From an uncultured Chloroflexota bacterium (GTDB lineage Bacteria > Chloroflexota > UBA11872): a DNA stretch of 64,000 bases. Of this stretch, positions 26,322 to 35,566 are shown one piece after another. The position numbers and the translations under genes were made by a program. The notes under the pieces are model-generated. The model did not search any database. It was given only the letters and a program-made list of their open reading frames with translations, and was not told the origin of the DNA. How positions within the stretch are numbered: the first letter of the stretch is position 1; the number at the start of each line of letters is the position of its first letter. The stretch covers positions 2,418,127 through 2,482,126 of the forward strand of contig OY282448.1 in NCBI GenBank assembly GCA_958296175.1, written 5' to 3'.

Positions 26322-27635
26322 TCAGGCCCGAAACGTCCGCGCCACCGCCGCGCACGCGGCGGCGCGCAGGTTGTCGCCGCTGACCGGGTCCCAGGCGGCC
26401 GGGTGACCGTACCAGCGGTGCGCGTCATCGACCTCATAGCCCCCGCTCTGCATGGCGCGGCGGGTGGGGGTGTAACCAACCAGGCCGTTGCTCCAGCCGG
26501 CCAGCATGAGCGACGGCGAACACGCGGTGCGGCGCAGCTCGGTGCCGTCGGCCGCGAAGAACTCGGAAGGAAGGGCGGCAACGGCCAGGTCACCGATGCG
26601 CAACGCCTGCACCTGCACGGTCAGGTCGGGCGCGGTTCCAGGCGTGTAACGCAGCACGCGCTCGGCAAACGCCACCTGATGCCAGGCGATGCGGCGCCGC
26701 TGCGCTGTGCCGTCGGCGGCCGCCAGGCGCTGGCGGCCGTCCTCCAGAATCCGCTGCGCCGCAGCCGCGTCGATCGGCGCGGCGTAGTGCAAGCCCGCCG
26801 GCCGCGAGGCGGCCGCGACCGTCCGCGTCTGCGAGCGCCGCAGGTGCGGCCGGACGGCCAGCGTCACGTCGGCCAGCTCTTCGCCGCGGCGGCGGGCGTT
26901 GGCCGCGCTGCGGCGGCCGCTGGGGTCGAACCGCTGGTTCACGTCGCCGCCGGCGCCGTTGACGAACATGCAGGGCGCGTCGGCCGCAGCCGAGACGACG
27001 CGGCGGCAATGGCCAGGGTAATCCGAGGTGCTGACGCACTCGCGCGAGCCGGTGGGGTGGCAGCCGTAGTTCACCAGCAGGGCGCGCGGCTTCTGGTTGG
27101 GGTCGCGAAACTCCGCCACGACCACGGTCGGGTCGATGTCGTCGATCTCGCCGTCGTGCGGGCCGCGCGGGTTGAATGCTGCCGAACGGCGGTTGGCGCC
27201 CATGAACGAGCGGCCGCAGCCCAGCCACAGCTCCACGGGCGACATGCCGACCAGGGCCACGCGGGCGGCGGTCAGCGCCTCGCCGCCGACGGATGCCAGA
27301 TAGTCGTCGTCCACGCCGCCCATGCCGGGCAGCACGCCGGTTTCGGGCGCGCCGTGCGTGTGCGTGCAGGTCCACATCTGGTTGGCGGCGGGCACGCCGC
27401 TGATCTCGGCCATGCGCGCCCGCAGGTCGGCCAGGTGCTCCAGCGTCAGGCCCACCAGGTCCAGACTGAACAGCAGCGCGGTTTGGTTGCCGTCGGTGAC
27501 GGCCAGCGCGCTCAGTTCCAGCGGTTCCAGCGTGCCCAGGCTGGCGCCGAAGCGAAAGCCGAACCCGCTCAGATCGATGCCAGGCGGCGGCGAAATATCG
27601 CGCCGCGCGAACCCGACGTAGAGATGCGGGGTCAT
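26322..27635 (-). CDS. Neutral/alkaline non-lysosomal ceramidase-like hydrolase
   Basis: The 437-residue protein resembles the catalytic N-terminal domain of neutral ceramidases: VGFARRDISPP at the start, the HTHGAPE metal site near residue 100, NYGCHPT near 210 and NGAGGDVNQR near 260, each matching zinc-site regions of the family. The C-terminal Ig-like domain of full ceramidases is absent and there is no signal peptide, so the true substrate is unknown. The ATG overlaps the last four bases of hflX (ATGA). Last gene of the minus-strand dapF-dapL-hflX run. Confidence 0.78.
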   Translation of the reverse strand: MTPHLYVGFARRDISPPPGIDLSGFGFRFGASLGTLEPLELSALAVTDGNQTALLFSLDLVGLTLEHLADLRARMAEISGVPAANQMWTCTHTHGAPETGVLPGMGGVDDDYLASVGGEALTAARVALVGMSPVELWLGCGRSFMGANRRSAAFNPRGPHDGEIDDIDPTVVVAEFRDPNQKPRALLVNYGCHPTGSRECVSTSDYPGHCRRVVSAAADAPCMFVNGAGGDVNQRFDPSGRRSAANARRRGEELADVTLAVRPHLRRSQTRTVAAASRPAGLHYAAPIDAAAAQRILEDGRQRLAAADGTAQRRRIAWHQVAFAERVLRYTPGTAPDLTVQVQALRIGDLAVAALPSEFFAADGTELRRTACSPSLMLAGWSNGLVGYTPTRRAMQSGGYEVDDAHRWYGHPAAWDPVSGDNLRAAACAAVARTFRA

Positions 27636-28963
27636 CGGCCCGCCGCCGATCCCACGCGGAAAGACTCGAAGCGCGCGGCCAGGCTCGCGGGCAGCGCTCC
27701 GCGCAGCCGCGTGCCCTCGGGCCCGAAGGACTCCTGCGCAATGCTGCCGCGCGCGTGGAACAGCGCCACCATATCGCCGTCGGCATAGGGAATCTCTACT
27801 TCGATGTCGACGGTGCGCGCGCGGGCGATCTCCGCCAGCCGCCGCCGCAGCTGACCTATGCCCGCTCCGGTGCGGGCCGAGACCGCCACCGCGTTGGGGA
27901 AGTCGGCGGTGTCGGGCGGCTCGGCGACGTCGGATTTGTTGAGCGCCGTGACCACCGGACGGCGCCCGGCGCCGATTTCGTGCAGCGTCTCTTCGACCAC
28001 GGCCACCTGCCGGTGGACGTCGGGGCTGGCCCCATCGACCACGTGAATCAGCACGTCGGCGTACAGGGCCTCTTCCAGCGTGGCGCGGAACGCCCGCACC
28101 AGGCGCAGCGGCAGCCGCTGGATGAAGCCTACGGTGTCCGTCGCCAGCACTGCGCCGCCGTCGGGCAGCGGGACGCGGCGGGTGATGGGGTCGAGCGTGG
28201 CGAAGAGTTTGTCCTCGGCATGCAGGCGCGCGCCGCTCAGCGCCGTGAGCAGGCTGCTCTTGCCGGCGTTGGTGTAGCCCACCAGCGCGGCGGTGAGCAG
28301 GCCGGTGCGGCGGCGATTGCCGCGATAGGCAGCGCGGCGCACGCGCACGGCCGCCAGGCGTTCGTCCAGGCTGGCCATGCGGGTGCGGTAGAGCCGGCGG
28401 TCGGTTTCGATCTGGGTTTCGCCCGGCCCTCGGAACGGCCCGATGCCGCCGCGCTGCCGCGAGAACTCGACCCACAGCTGTGAGAGCCGCGGCAGCAGGT
28501 ATTCCAACTGGGCGCGCTCGACCTGCAAGCGGCCTTCCAGCGTCTGCGCACGGCCAGCGAAGATGTCCAGGATGACGCCGGTGCGGTCCAGCACTTTGCC
28601 GCGGAAAGCGTTTTCGACGTTGCGCTGCTGGCGGGGCAGCAGGTCGGCGTCCAGCGTCAGCAGATCGGCCTGATGGGCGCGGGCCAGGGCGATGAGGTGC
28701 TGGAGCTGCCCGGACCCAATCAGCGTGGCGGGCGTGGGGCGCCGCACGCGCAACAGCACGCGGCCGGCAACATCGGCGCCGGCGGTGCGCACCAGTTGGG
28801 CCAGTTCCTCCAGCGAGGCCTCGGCCGGCCAATCGCCCAGCTCCGGCAGGCCGTCCAGCCCAACCAGCAACGCGCGCTCGCGGCGCGCATCCAGCAGCCG
28901 GCCGGTGACGTCCGTATCGGCCGGGCCCGCCGGCGGCGCGGCGTTAGAAGCTGAGGGCGTCAA
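27632..28963 (-). CDS. hflX: GTPase HflX (ribosome-associated)
   Basis: Ribosome-splitting GTPase of the Obg-HflX group. The 443-residue protein has the N-terminal HflX domain (about 1-200) with PATLIGSGQ and GRAQTLEGRLQVE, a helical linker GPGETQIETDRR, and the G domain with GYTNAGKSSL (G1), DTVGFI (G3) and NKSD (G4), then a SARTGAGI G5. It ends with a C-terminal domain of about 80 residues. The TTG start at 28963 lies 20 bases inside dapL; no ATG is near. Downstream it overlaps the ceramidase-like gene by four bases. Confidence 0.94.
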   Translation of the reverse strand: MTPSASNAAPPAGPADTDVTGRLLDARRERALLVGLDGLPELGDWPAEASLEELAQLVRTAGADVAGRVLLRVRRPTPATLIGSGQLQHLIALARAHQADLLTLDADLLPRQQRNVENAFRGKVLDRTGVILDIFAGRAQTLEGRLQVERAQLEYLLPRLSQLWVEFSRQRGGIGPFRGPGETQIETDRRLYRTRMASLDERLAAVRVRRAAYRGNRRRTGLLTAALVGYTNAGKSSLLTALSGARLHAEDKLFATLDPITRRVPLPDGGAVLATDTVGFIQRLPLRLVRAFRATLEEALYADVLIHVVDGASPDVHRQVAVVEETLHEIGAGRRPVVTALNKSDVAEPPDTADFPNAVAVSARTGAGIGQLRRRLAEIARARTVDIEVEIPYADGDMVALFHARGSIAQESFGPEGTRLRGALPASLAARFESFRVGSAAGR

Positions 28964-30122
28964 TGCGCGCCAGCGCTTCGTCCAGGCGGTCGTCCGGCGT
29001 GGTGAGCGAGACGCGGAAGTAGCCCTCGCCCGCAGCGCCGAACCCCACGCCGGGCGTGACGATCACCCCCGCCTCGTCGATCAGCCGCGACGCGAAGTCC
29101 ACCGACGACGCGCCGCCGGGCGTGGGGCTCCAGAGGTACAGGCTTGCCTTGGGGACTTCGGGTTCCAGACCACGGCGGCGCAGCGCCTGCACCACCCGGT
29201 CGCGGCGGTCTTGCAGGCGCGCGTTGCGCGCGTCTACCCATTCCTGCTCGACGTCCAGCGCGGCGACGGCGGCATGCTGCACGGCCTGAAAGATGCCCGA
29301 GTCCACGTTGGTCTTCACGCGGCCGAGCGCCTCCACCACCTGGGCGTTGCCGGCCATCCAGCCCACGCGCCAGCCGGTCATGTTGTAGGTCTTGGAGACG
29401 GAGTGGAACTCCACCGTGACGTCGCGGGCTTCGGGAATCTCCAGGATGCTGCGGCAGCGGTAGCCGTCGAACACCACCTCGGAATAGGCGGCGTCCTGCG
29501 CCAGCACCAGATTGTGGGCGCGGGCGAAGGCCACAGCCGTCTCGAAGAACTCGAAGGGCGCCACGGCCGCGGTGGGGTTGCCCGGATAGCAGAGCCACAG
29601 CAGCTGCGCCTGCGCCAGCGCGTCGGACGGGATGGCCTCCAGGTCCGGCAGCCAGCCGCGCGCGGCGGTGAGCGGCAGCGAATGCGCGCGCCCGCCAGCC
29701 AGCGCGGCGCCGATGGCGTACACCGGATAGCCCGGGTCCGTCATCAGCACGGTGTCGCCCGGATCGACGAGCGCCAGCGGCAAGTGCGCGATGCCCTCTT
29801 TGGACCCGATCAGCGGCACGATCTCGGTCGCAGGGTCCAGCGTCACCTCGAAGCGGCGTGCGTACCAGGCGGCGATGGCCTCGCGCAGCTCGTCCAGGCC
29901 GTAGTACTCGGGGTAGCGGTGGTTGGCCGGGTCGCGCGCCGCCCGTTCCAGCGCCGCGATCACCGGGTCGGGCGTCGGCAGGTCCGGGTCGCCGATGCCC
30001 AGGCTGATGACGTCCACGCCCTCGGCCCGCTTGCGGTCGCGCAGCTTGTCCAGTTCTGCGAACAGGTAGGGCGGAAGATTCGAGATGCGGTCGGCGAATC
30101 GAATGCGGGATGCGTCGGTCAT
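28944..30122 (-). CDS. dapL: LL-diaminopimelate aminotransferase
   Basis: PLP-dependent enzyme making LL-DAP directly from tetrahydrodipicolinate, bypassing the acyl steps of lysine synthesis. The 392-residue class-I aminotransferase carries DVISLGIGDPDLPTP, SKEGIAHL, DPGYPVY, YPGNPT and the PLP lysine in SVSKTYNMTGWRVG. Assignment as DapL rests on the N-terminal segments and on dapF lying immediately upstream with a four-base ATGA overlap; a general aspartate-type aminotransferase is the alternative. hflX overlaps its end. Confidence 0.9.
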   Translation of the reverse strand: MTDASRIRFADRISNLPPYLFAELDKLRDRKRAEGVDVISLGIGDPDLPTPDPVIAALERAARDPANHRYPEYYGLDELREAIAAWYARRFEVTLDPATEIVPLIGSKEGIAHLPLALVDPGDTVLMTDPGYPVYAIGAALAGGRAHSLPLTAARGWLPDLEAIPSDALAQAQLLWLCYPGNPTAAVAPFEFFETAVAFARAHNLVLAQDAAYSEVVFDGYRCRSILEIPEARDVTVEFHSVSKTYNMTGWRVGWMAGNAQVVEALGRVKTNVDSGIFQAVQHAAVAALDVEQEWVDARNARLQDRRDRVVQALRRRGLEPEVPKASLYLWSPTPGGASSVDFASRLIDEAGVIVTPGVGFGAAGEGYFRVSLTTPDDRLDEALARIDALSF

Positions 30123-30991
30123 GTCGGGTCCACCTGCGGGGCGCGCCCGGCCGCCTGCGGCCAGACGCCTTCGAAGACGGTGACGGCCGGGCCGCGCAAG
30201 ATCAGCTCATGGTGCGGGCCGTGCCAGGTGACGTGCAGCCTCCCGCCCGGCATGTCCAGGGCAATGTCCCCCGGGGGCAGGCGGCCCGTGCGCACGGCTG
30301 CCGCGGCTGCGGCCGCCGCGCCCGTGCCGCAGGCCAGGGTAATTCCCGCGCCGCGTTCCCAGACGCGCGCGTGCAGGTGCCCGGGACCCGCGATGCGGGC
30401 GATCTCGAAATTGACCCGCTCCGGAAAGGCCGCGTCGTGCTCCACCAGCGGGCCAACGCGCTCCAGCGGAAACGCCTGCACGTCGTCCACGAACGCCACC
30501 GCGTGCGGGTTGCCCATCGAGACGCCGGTGACCTCCAACGTCATGCCGTCCGGCCGCAGCGTGGCGCGCGCGTCGGGCCCATCGCTGCGCATGGGCAGCG
30601 TGGCGGGGTCGAAGTCAGGCGCGCCCATGCCCACGGCGGCGGCGAAGGCTGCGCGCCGGTAGCCCGCGACCTCCACGCGCCGCGGCCCGCCGAGCGTCTC
30701 GATCTGGATGGGTCCGGTCCCGATCTCGCCGCGGTCGAAGAGCCACTTGGCGAAGCAGCGGATGCCGTTGCCGCACATCTCGGCTTGCGAGCCGTCGGCG
30801 TTCCAGATTTCCATGCCGTAGTCGTGCGCGCGGCCGCCGCGCACCACCAGCAGCTGGTCGAACCCGACGCCGGTGCGGCGGTCGCCGATGGCGCGGGCCA
30901 GGTCGGACAGGTCGGACGCCAGACCGCCGCGCCCGTCGAGCAGCACGAAGTCGTTGCCGGCCCCGTGCAGTTTGGTGAAGGGAAGATTCAT
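30119..30991 (-). CDS. dapF: Diaminopimelate epimerase
   Basis: Converts LL-DAP to meso-DAP for lysine and peptidoglycan. Of 290 aa from ATG 30991, LHGAGNDFVLLD opens the fold; the two catalytic cysteines sit in MCGNGIRCFA and ACGTGA, and a NADGS and GNPHAVAF match the family. In-frame sequence upstream to ATG 31084 is unconserved, so the internal ATG was used. No clear Shine-Dalgarno. It begins a minus-strand operon (dapF-dapL-hflX-ceramidase-like), divergent from the folate C1 operon with a 244-bp gap. Confidence 0.94.
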   Translation of the reverse strand: MNLPFTKLHGAGNDFVLLDGRGGLASDLSDLARAIGDRRTGVGFDQLLVVRGGRAHDYGMEIWNADGSQAEMCGNGIRCFAKWLFDRGEIGTGPIQIETLGGPRRVEVAGYRRAAFAAAVGMGAPDFDPATLPMRSDGPDARATLRPDGMTLEVTGVSMGNPHAVAFVDDVQAFPLERVGPLVEHDAAFPERVNFEIARIAGPGHLHARVWERGAGITLACGTGAAAAAAAAVRTGRLPPGDIALDMPGGRLHVTWHGPHHELILRGPAVTVFEGVWPQAAGRAPQVDPT

Positions 30992-31235
30992 CGGCAGGGA
31001 GACGCGGGATTTCCACCGGCGCGGGTCGGTCGGGTACGGGTCGGTTTGGCGCACGGGGGGTTCATTGGATGGTGCAGATTCCACAGTGCGGAACGGCTCG
31101 GGCGGGCGCCCGAGGCGGATCGCGCGCGTGTCGGTCGATACGCTCCCAGCCTACTTGGTCGAAGGCGCGGGCGTGCAGCACAGCCGCCGCGATATCATGA
31201 GCCGCCCCCCACCCCGCCCCTGGCGCCGCTTGCCC

Positions 31236-32231
31236 ATGTCCGACGCGGAGTCCGCCGACGCTGCGGCGTCGACGGCGCCGTACAGCAATCTGCACGCGGT
31301 GCTGGCGTCGGGCGAGTTCGCCGTGACCTGCGAGCTGGGCCCGCCGCGCGGCCCCGACGCGGCGGACGTGCGCACGAAGGCCGCGCTGCTGCGCGGGTAC
31401 GTGGACGCCGCCAGCTGCACCGACAACCAGGGCGCGGCGCTCAAGATGGCCAATTGGGGCGCGGCGCTGCTGTGCCGCCAGAGCGGCGTGGAACCCATCA
31501 TGCAGCTGTCCTGCCGCGATCGGAACCGGCTGGCGATTCAGTCCGACGTGATCGCCGCGCAGGCGTTGGGGATTCGCAACTTTATGTCAATCAGCGGCGA
31601 CTCGCTGGTGCTGGGCGATCACCCCATGGCCAAACCGGTGTTCGACGTGCAGGGGGTGCAGCTGGTTCGCCTGCTGCGGCGTCTGCGGGACGAGCGGCGC
31701 ACGGCGGCGGGCGACCCGATCTCGGGCGACTTCGGCTACCTGATCGGCGGCGCGGCCAACCCGTTCGCGCCGCCTTACGGCTGGCGGCCGCTGCGCCTGC
31801 TCAAGAAGGCCGCGGCCGGCCAGGAATTCGCGCTGACGCAAATGATCTTCAACGTGGAGCGTTTCGCCGAGTGGATGTCGTACGTGCGCGACGAGGGTCT
31901 GCACGAGCGCGTGCACATCCTGGCGGGGGTGGGGCCGCTGAAGTCGGCGCGCATGGCCGAGTTCATGCGCTTCAAGATCGCCGGCATGGAAGTGCCGGAT
32001 CACGTCGTGGAGCGCATGCGCTCCGCGCGCAAGCCGCGCAGGGAAGGCCTCGCCATCTGCCTGGAGATCATCCAGCAGGTGCGCGAGATCGAGGGCGTGC
32101 ACGGCGTGCACGTCATGGCCATCGACTGGGAGCGCATGGTGCCGCGGCTGGTGGAGCGGGCCGGGCTGCGGCTGCCGCGGCCGCTGCCGGACGCCTCGGT
32201 TGCGCCGCGCGCAGCGGCGGGCGCGGCGTAG
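31236..32231 (+). CDS. metF: Methylenetetrahydrofolate reductase
   Basis: Interconverts 5,10-methylene- and 5-methyl-tetrahydrofolate with flavin. The 331-residue TIM barrel has the catalytic Glu in TCELGPPRGPD, CTDNQGAALKM, QLSCRDRNRL, FMSISGDS, GGAANPF and HILAGVGPLKS. It belongs to the MetF group often found next to C1-folate genes in acetogens and Chloroflexota rather than to E. coli-like MetF; the partner redox subunit (MetV-like) is not seen. ATG 31236 was chosen; ATG 31197 would add 13 residues. It starts a four-gene operon with fchA two bases after its stop. Confidence 0.88.
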   Translation: MSDAESADAAASTAPYSNLHAVLASGEFAVTCELGPPRGPDAADVRTKAALLRGYVDAASCTDNQGAALKMANWGAALLCRQSGVEPIMQLSCRDRNRLAIQSDVIAAQALGIRNFMSISGDSLVLGDHPMAKPVFDVQGVQLVRLLRRLRDERRTAAGDPISGDFGYLIGGAANPFAPPYGWRPLRLLKKAAAGQEFALTQMIFNVERFAEWMSYVRDEGLHERVHILAGVGPLKSARMAEFMRFKIAGMEVPDHVVERMRSARKPRREGLAICLEIIQQVREIEGVHGVHVMAIDWERMVPRLVERAGLRLPRPLPDASVAPRAAAGAA

Positions 32232-32232
32232 C

Positions 32233-32877
32233 GTGGCCGCGCCCGACCCGTCCGTGCGCGGCCAATCGCTGGACGACTTCCTGGCCGCGCTGGCCTCGGC
32301 GGACCCCACGCCGGGCGGCGGCGCGGGCGCGGGCGCGGCGCTGGGCATGGCGGCGGCGCTGGTGGCCATGACGGCGCGCCTGACCTGCGGCCGCCGGAAG
32401 TTCCGCGCGGTCGAGGCCGACATGCAGCGCGTGATCGCGCGCTGCGACGCCATCCGAACCGACGCCCTGCGCCTGGCCGCGGCCGACGCCGCGGCCTACG
32501 GCGGCGTCATGCGGGCTTACGCGCTGCCGCGCGCGACGGCGCAGGAACGCGGGCGGCGCCGCGCCGCGATTGCGTCGGCGGCCGCCGCGGCCTGCCGCGT
32601 CCCCTTGCGCGTGGCCGCGCGCGCCGCCGAAACGATCCGCCTCGCCGCCGAGACGGCCGCCGCTGGCAACCCCACCGTCGTCAGCGACGCCGGCGCGGGC
32701 GCGACCCTGGCCCGCGCGGCAATTCGCATCTGCGAAATGAATGTGCACGCCAACCTGGGGGCTATCGACGACGCGGCGCAGCGGGACGACCTGCTCGGCC
32801 AGCTCGCGGACGCGCTGCACGCGCGCGACGCCGCCGACGCGGTGGTGGACGCCGTGCTGGAGCGCGGCGCGGCGTGA
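32233..32877 (+). CDS. fchA: Methenyltetrahydrofolate cyclohydrolase / formiminotransferase-cyclodeaminase family
   Basis: The 214-residue all-alpha protein has the family landmarks SLDDFLAALASADPTPGGGAG at the N terminus, MTARLTCGRRKF and DAAAYGGVMRAY. Members either deaminate formimino-THF or hydrolyse methenyl-THF (FchA). Its place between metF and folD, beside a FolD whose cyclohydrolase residues are missing, favours the FchA role. GTG 32233 lies two bases after the metF stop; its own end overlaps folD by four bases. No histidine-degradation gene is nearby. Confidence 0.85.
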   Translation: MAAPDPSVRGQSLDDFLAALASADPTPGGGAGAGAALGMAAALVAMTARLTCGRRKFRAVEADMQRVIARCDAIRTDALRLAAADAAAYGGVMRAYALPRATAQERGRRRAAIASAAAAACRVPLRVAARAAETIRLAAETAAAGNPTVVSDAGAGATLARAAIRICEMNVHANLGAIDDAAQRDDLLGQLADALHARDAADAVVDAVLERGAA

Positions 32878-33737
32878 GCGCGGCGGTCTGGAGCGGGAAA
32901 GCGGCGTCGCGCGCGGTGCGCGCGGAGGTTTGCGCGCGTGTGGACGCGCTGGCAGATCGAGGCGCGCCGCCGAGCCTGCGGGTGGTGCGCGTGGGAGACG
33001 ACGCGTCGGCCGCGGGCTACGCCCGCGCGGTGCTACGCGCGGCCAGGCGCGTGGGCGTGCGCGCGCATTTGGACGCGCTGGACGCCGATTCCGACACCGA
33101 CGCCGTGGTTGCGCACGTTCGAGACCTGAACGCGGACGCGAGCGTCCAGGGCATCGTGCTGGCGCTGCCGCTGGCGGACGGCGTGAACGACGCGGAGGTC
33201 ATCGACGCCATCGACCCTGCGAAGGACGTGGATCGGGTCACGGCCAGCGCGCTGGGCGAATTGTTCGCCGGCCGCTCGGCGCTGGGGCCGGCCACGGCCG
33301 CCGCCGTCGTGGAGCTGCTGGACTTCCACGGCGAACCCATCGAGGGCCGCCGCGTGGTGATCGTGGGCCGCAGCAACGTGGTGGGAAAGCCGCTGGCGAT
33401 GCTGCTGCTGGCGCGGCACGGCACGGTCACGCTGTGCCACTCGCGCACCCCGTGCCTGGCCGGTCAGACGTCGCGCGCCGAGATTCTGGTGGCGGCCGCA
33501 GGGCGGCCCGGGCTGATCGGCGCGGCGCACGTGGGGCCGGGCGCCGTGGTGATCGACGTCGGAACCACCTACGCCGCTGGCAAGGTTCTGGGCGACGTGG
33601 ACGCCGCGGCCGCGGCGGAGCGCGCGCGGGCGCTGACGCCGGTGCCCGGCGGCGTTGGCCCGCTAACGAATTATTGTCTGATGCGCAACCTAGCGGCGCT
33701 TGCCGAGCGCCGCGTCCCAGCCTGTGAGACCGCATGA
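32874..33737 (+). CDS. folD: FolD-family methylenetetrahydrofolate dehydrogenase, cyclohydrolase site altered
   Basis: NADP-dependent oxidation of methylene-THF. The 287-residue product is clearly FolD: ADGVND, PAKDVD, the dinucleotide motif VGRSNVVGKPLA and TPVPGGVGPLT. In the normal active site YxxxK, Tyr is kept (Tyr49) but the catalytic Lys is Val53, and the Gln of the LVQLPLP-type strand is Ala97 (VLALPLA). Lys at this position is needed for cyclohydrolase activity in studied enzymes, so this protein may act only as a dehydrogenase. The neighbour fchA could supply the lost step. GTG 32874 overlaps fchA (GTGA). Confidence 0.9.
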   Translation: MSAAVWSGKAASRAVRAEVCARVDALADRGAPPSLRVVRVGDDASAAGYARAVLRAARRVGVRAHLDALDADSDTDAVVAHVRDLNADASVQGIVLALPLADGVNDAEVIDAIDPAKDVDRVTASALGELFAGRSALGPATAAAVVELLDFHGEPIEGRRVVIVGRSNVVGKPLAMLLLARHGTVTLCHSRTPCLAGQTSRAEILVAAAGRPGLIGAAHVGPGAVVIDVGTTYAAGKVLGDVDAAAAAERARALTPVPGGVGPLTNYCLMRNLAALAERRVPACETA

Positions 33738-35416
33738 CACCCGTGCAGCCCCCGGACATCGAAATTGCGCAGGCCGCCGCGCTGCGCCCCATGCAGGAGA
33801 TCGCGGCGCGGGTGGGTCTGGCCGACGACGAGATCGAGCTCTACGGGCGCGCCAAGGCCAAGGTTACGCAGGCCGCCATTGCCGCGCGGCGGGACGCACC
33901 CGACGGCGACCTGGTGCTGGTCACGGCCATCACGCCCACCCCGGCGGGCGAGGGCAAGACCACCACCACCATCGGGCTGACGCAGGCCTTGCAGCGCCTG
34001 GGCCACCGCGCCATCAGCGCCACGCGCGAGCCTTCGCTCGGGCCCGTCTTCGGCGTGAAAGGCGGCGCGGCGGGCGGCGGATATGCGCAGGTCGTGCCGA
34101 TGGACGACATCAACCTGCACTTCACCGGCGACTTCGCGGCGGTGAGCGCGGCGCACAACCTGCTGGCGGCCATGCTGGACAACCACCTGCACCAGGGCAA
34201 CCGCCTGGGCATCGACGTGCGGCGCATTCTCTGGCGGCGCGTGCTGGACATGAACGACCGCACCCTGCACGGCGTGGTGGTGGGACTGGGCGGGCGGGCG
34301 CGCGGCGTCCCGCGGGAGACGGGGTTCGACATCACGCCGGCCTCCGAGGTGATGGCCATCCTGTGCCTGGCGCGCGATCTCCAGGACCTGAAGGCGCGGT
34401 TCGCGCGCATTGCGGTGGCCGACCGCGGGCGCGGCGCGTACGTGACCGCCGCCGACCTGGAGGCGCAGGGCGCCATGGCCGTCCTGATGCGCGATGCGGC
34501 CCTGCCCAACCTGGTGCAGAATCTGGAGGGCGGCCCGGCGCTGATTCACGGCGGCCCGTTCGGCAACATCGCGCACGGGTGCAACTCGCTGATCGCAACC
34601 CGGCTGGCGCTCAAGGTCGCCGACCTCGTGATTACGGAAGCCGGGTTCGGCGCCGACCTGGGCGCGGAGAAGTTCTTCGACATCAAGTGCCCGGCGGGAG
34701 GCCTCACCCCGCGGGCGGCGGTGCTGGTAGCCACGGTGCGGGCGCTCAAACTGCACGGCGGCGCCGACCGCCGCGCGTTGGGCGCCGAGGACCTGGCCGC
34801 CCTGCGCGCGGGGATGCCCAACCTGGAAGCGCACGTGGAGAACCTCCGCAGGTTCGGCCTGCCCGTCGTGGCGGCGGTCAACCGTTTCCCGACCGACACC
34901 GACGCGGAGGTGGACGCGGTGCTGGCGGCTGCCGACGCGCTGGGAGCGCCGGCGGCAGTGTCCACCGTGTTCGCCGACGGCGGCGCCGGCGGGGTGGACC
35001 TGGCGCGCCTGCTGCTGGACACGTTGGCCGCCGGCGGCGACCGCTTCCAGCCGCTGTACGAACCCGAGGCCGCGCTTACCGAGAAGATCGAGACCGTGGC
35101 GCGCACCATCTACGGCGCCGACGGCGTGGACTACGCCGCGGGCGTGGAACGGCGACTGCGGCGGCTGGACCGCGGCGCGGCGCGCGGGTTTCCGGTCTGC
35201 ATGGCCAAAACGCAATATTCGCTGTCCGACGACCCCGCGCTGCCGGGCCGCCCGCGGGGATTCCGCATCACCGTGCGCGACGTGCGGCTGTCGGCCGGGG
35301 CCGGGTTCGTGGTTCCGCTCACCGGGAACATCCTGACCATGCCGGGCCTGCCGCGGCGGCCGTTTGCCGTGGACATGGACGTGACGGCGGACGGCCGGAT
35401 TTCGGGGCTGGCGTAG
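33734..35416 (+). CDS. fhs: Formate--tetrahydrofolate ligase
   Basis: ATP-dependent formation of 10-formyl-THF. The 560-residue enzyme has the P-loop TPTPAGEGKTTTT, REPSLGPVFGVKGGAAGGG, PMDDINLHFTGD, GGPFGNIAHGCNS, TEAGFGADLGAEKFFDIKC and PGLPRRP near the C terminus, full length for the family. Its start overlaps the folD stop by four bases. With metF, fchA and folD it gives the complete folate C1 series between formate and methyl-THF, usable either for biosynthesis from formate or for oxidation of methyl groups. Confidence 0.97.
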   Translation: MTPVQPPDIEIAQAAALRPMQEIAARVGLADDEIELYGRAKAKVTQAAIAARRDAPDGDLVLVTAITPTPAGEGKTTTTIGLTQALQRLGHRAISATREPSLGPVFGVKGGAAGGGYAQVVPMDDINLHFTGDFAAVSAAHNLLAAMLDNHLHQGNRLGIDVRRILWRRVLDMNDRTLHGVVVGLGGRARGVPRETGFDITPASEVMAILCLARDLQDLKARFARIAVADRGRGAYVTAADLEAQGAMAVLMRDAALPNLVQNLEGGPALIHGGPFGNIAHGCNSLIATRLALKVADLVITEAGFGADLGAEKFFDIKCPAGGLTPRAAVLVATVRALKLHGGADRRALGAEDLAALRAGMPNLEAHVENLRRFGLPVVAAVNRFPTDTDAEVDAVLAAADALGAPAAVSTVFADGGAGGVDLARLLLDTLAAGGDRFQPLYEPEAALTEKIETVARTIYGADGVDYAAGVERRLRRLDRGAARGFPVCMAKTQYSLSDDPALPGRPRGFRITVRDVRLSAGAGFVVPLTGNILTMPGLPRRPFAVDMDVTADGRISGLA

Positions 35417-35461
35417 ACGGCGGCGCGGGAGCGGGGCTGGCGTAGACGGCGGCGCGGGAGC
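35404..35461 (+). repeat. 29-bp tandem duplication spanning the fhs stop codon
   Basis: Two identical 29-base copies (35404-35432 and 35433-35461) read GGGGCTGGCGTAGACGGCGG and so on; the first contains the fhs stop TAG, and a partial third copy begins at 35462. A recent slippage or unequal-crossover event that does not alter the Fhs protein. Confidence 0.85.
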
Positions 35462-35554
35462 GGCGCTGGCTGCCCGTCATTCCCAGGGACGCGGATTGGC
35501 GTCGGCCTGGCGGCGAGGGCCGGCCGCCGTGTGACGCGCCGCCCTGGATGTGCT

Positions 35555-35560
35555 TAGATT
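35555..35560 (+). promoter_or_regulatory. Candidate -10 box for the M23 peptidase gene (leaderless)
   Basis: TAGATT preceded by TGCT, six bases before the ATG at 35567. Near-identical sequence, TTAGGATTCCCTCG, occurs at 24912 ahead of the recombinase. No Shine-Dalgarno is visible here. Confidence 0.28.
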
Positions 35561-35566
35561 CCCTCG

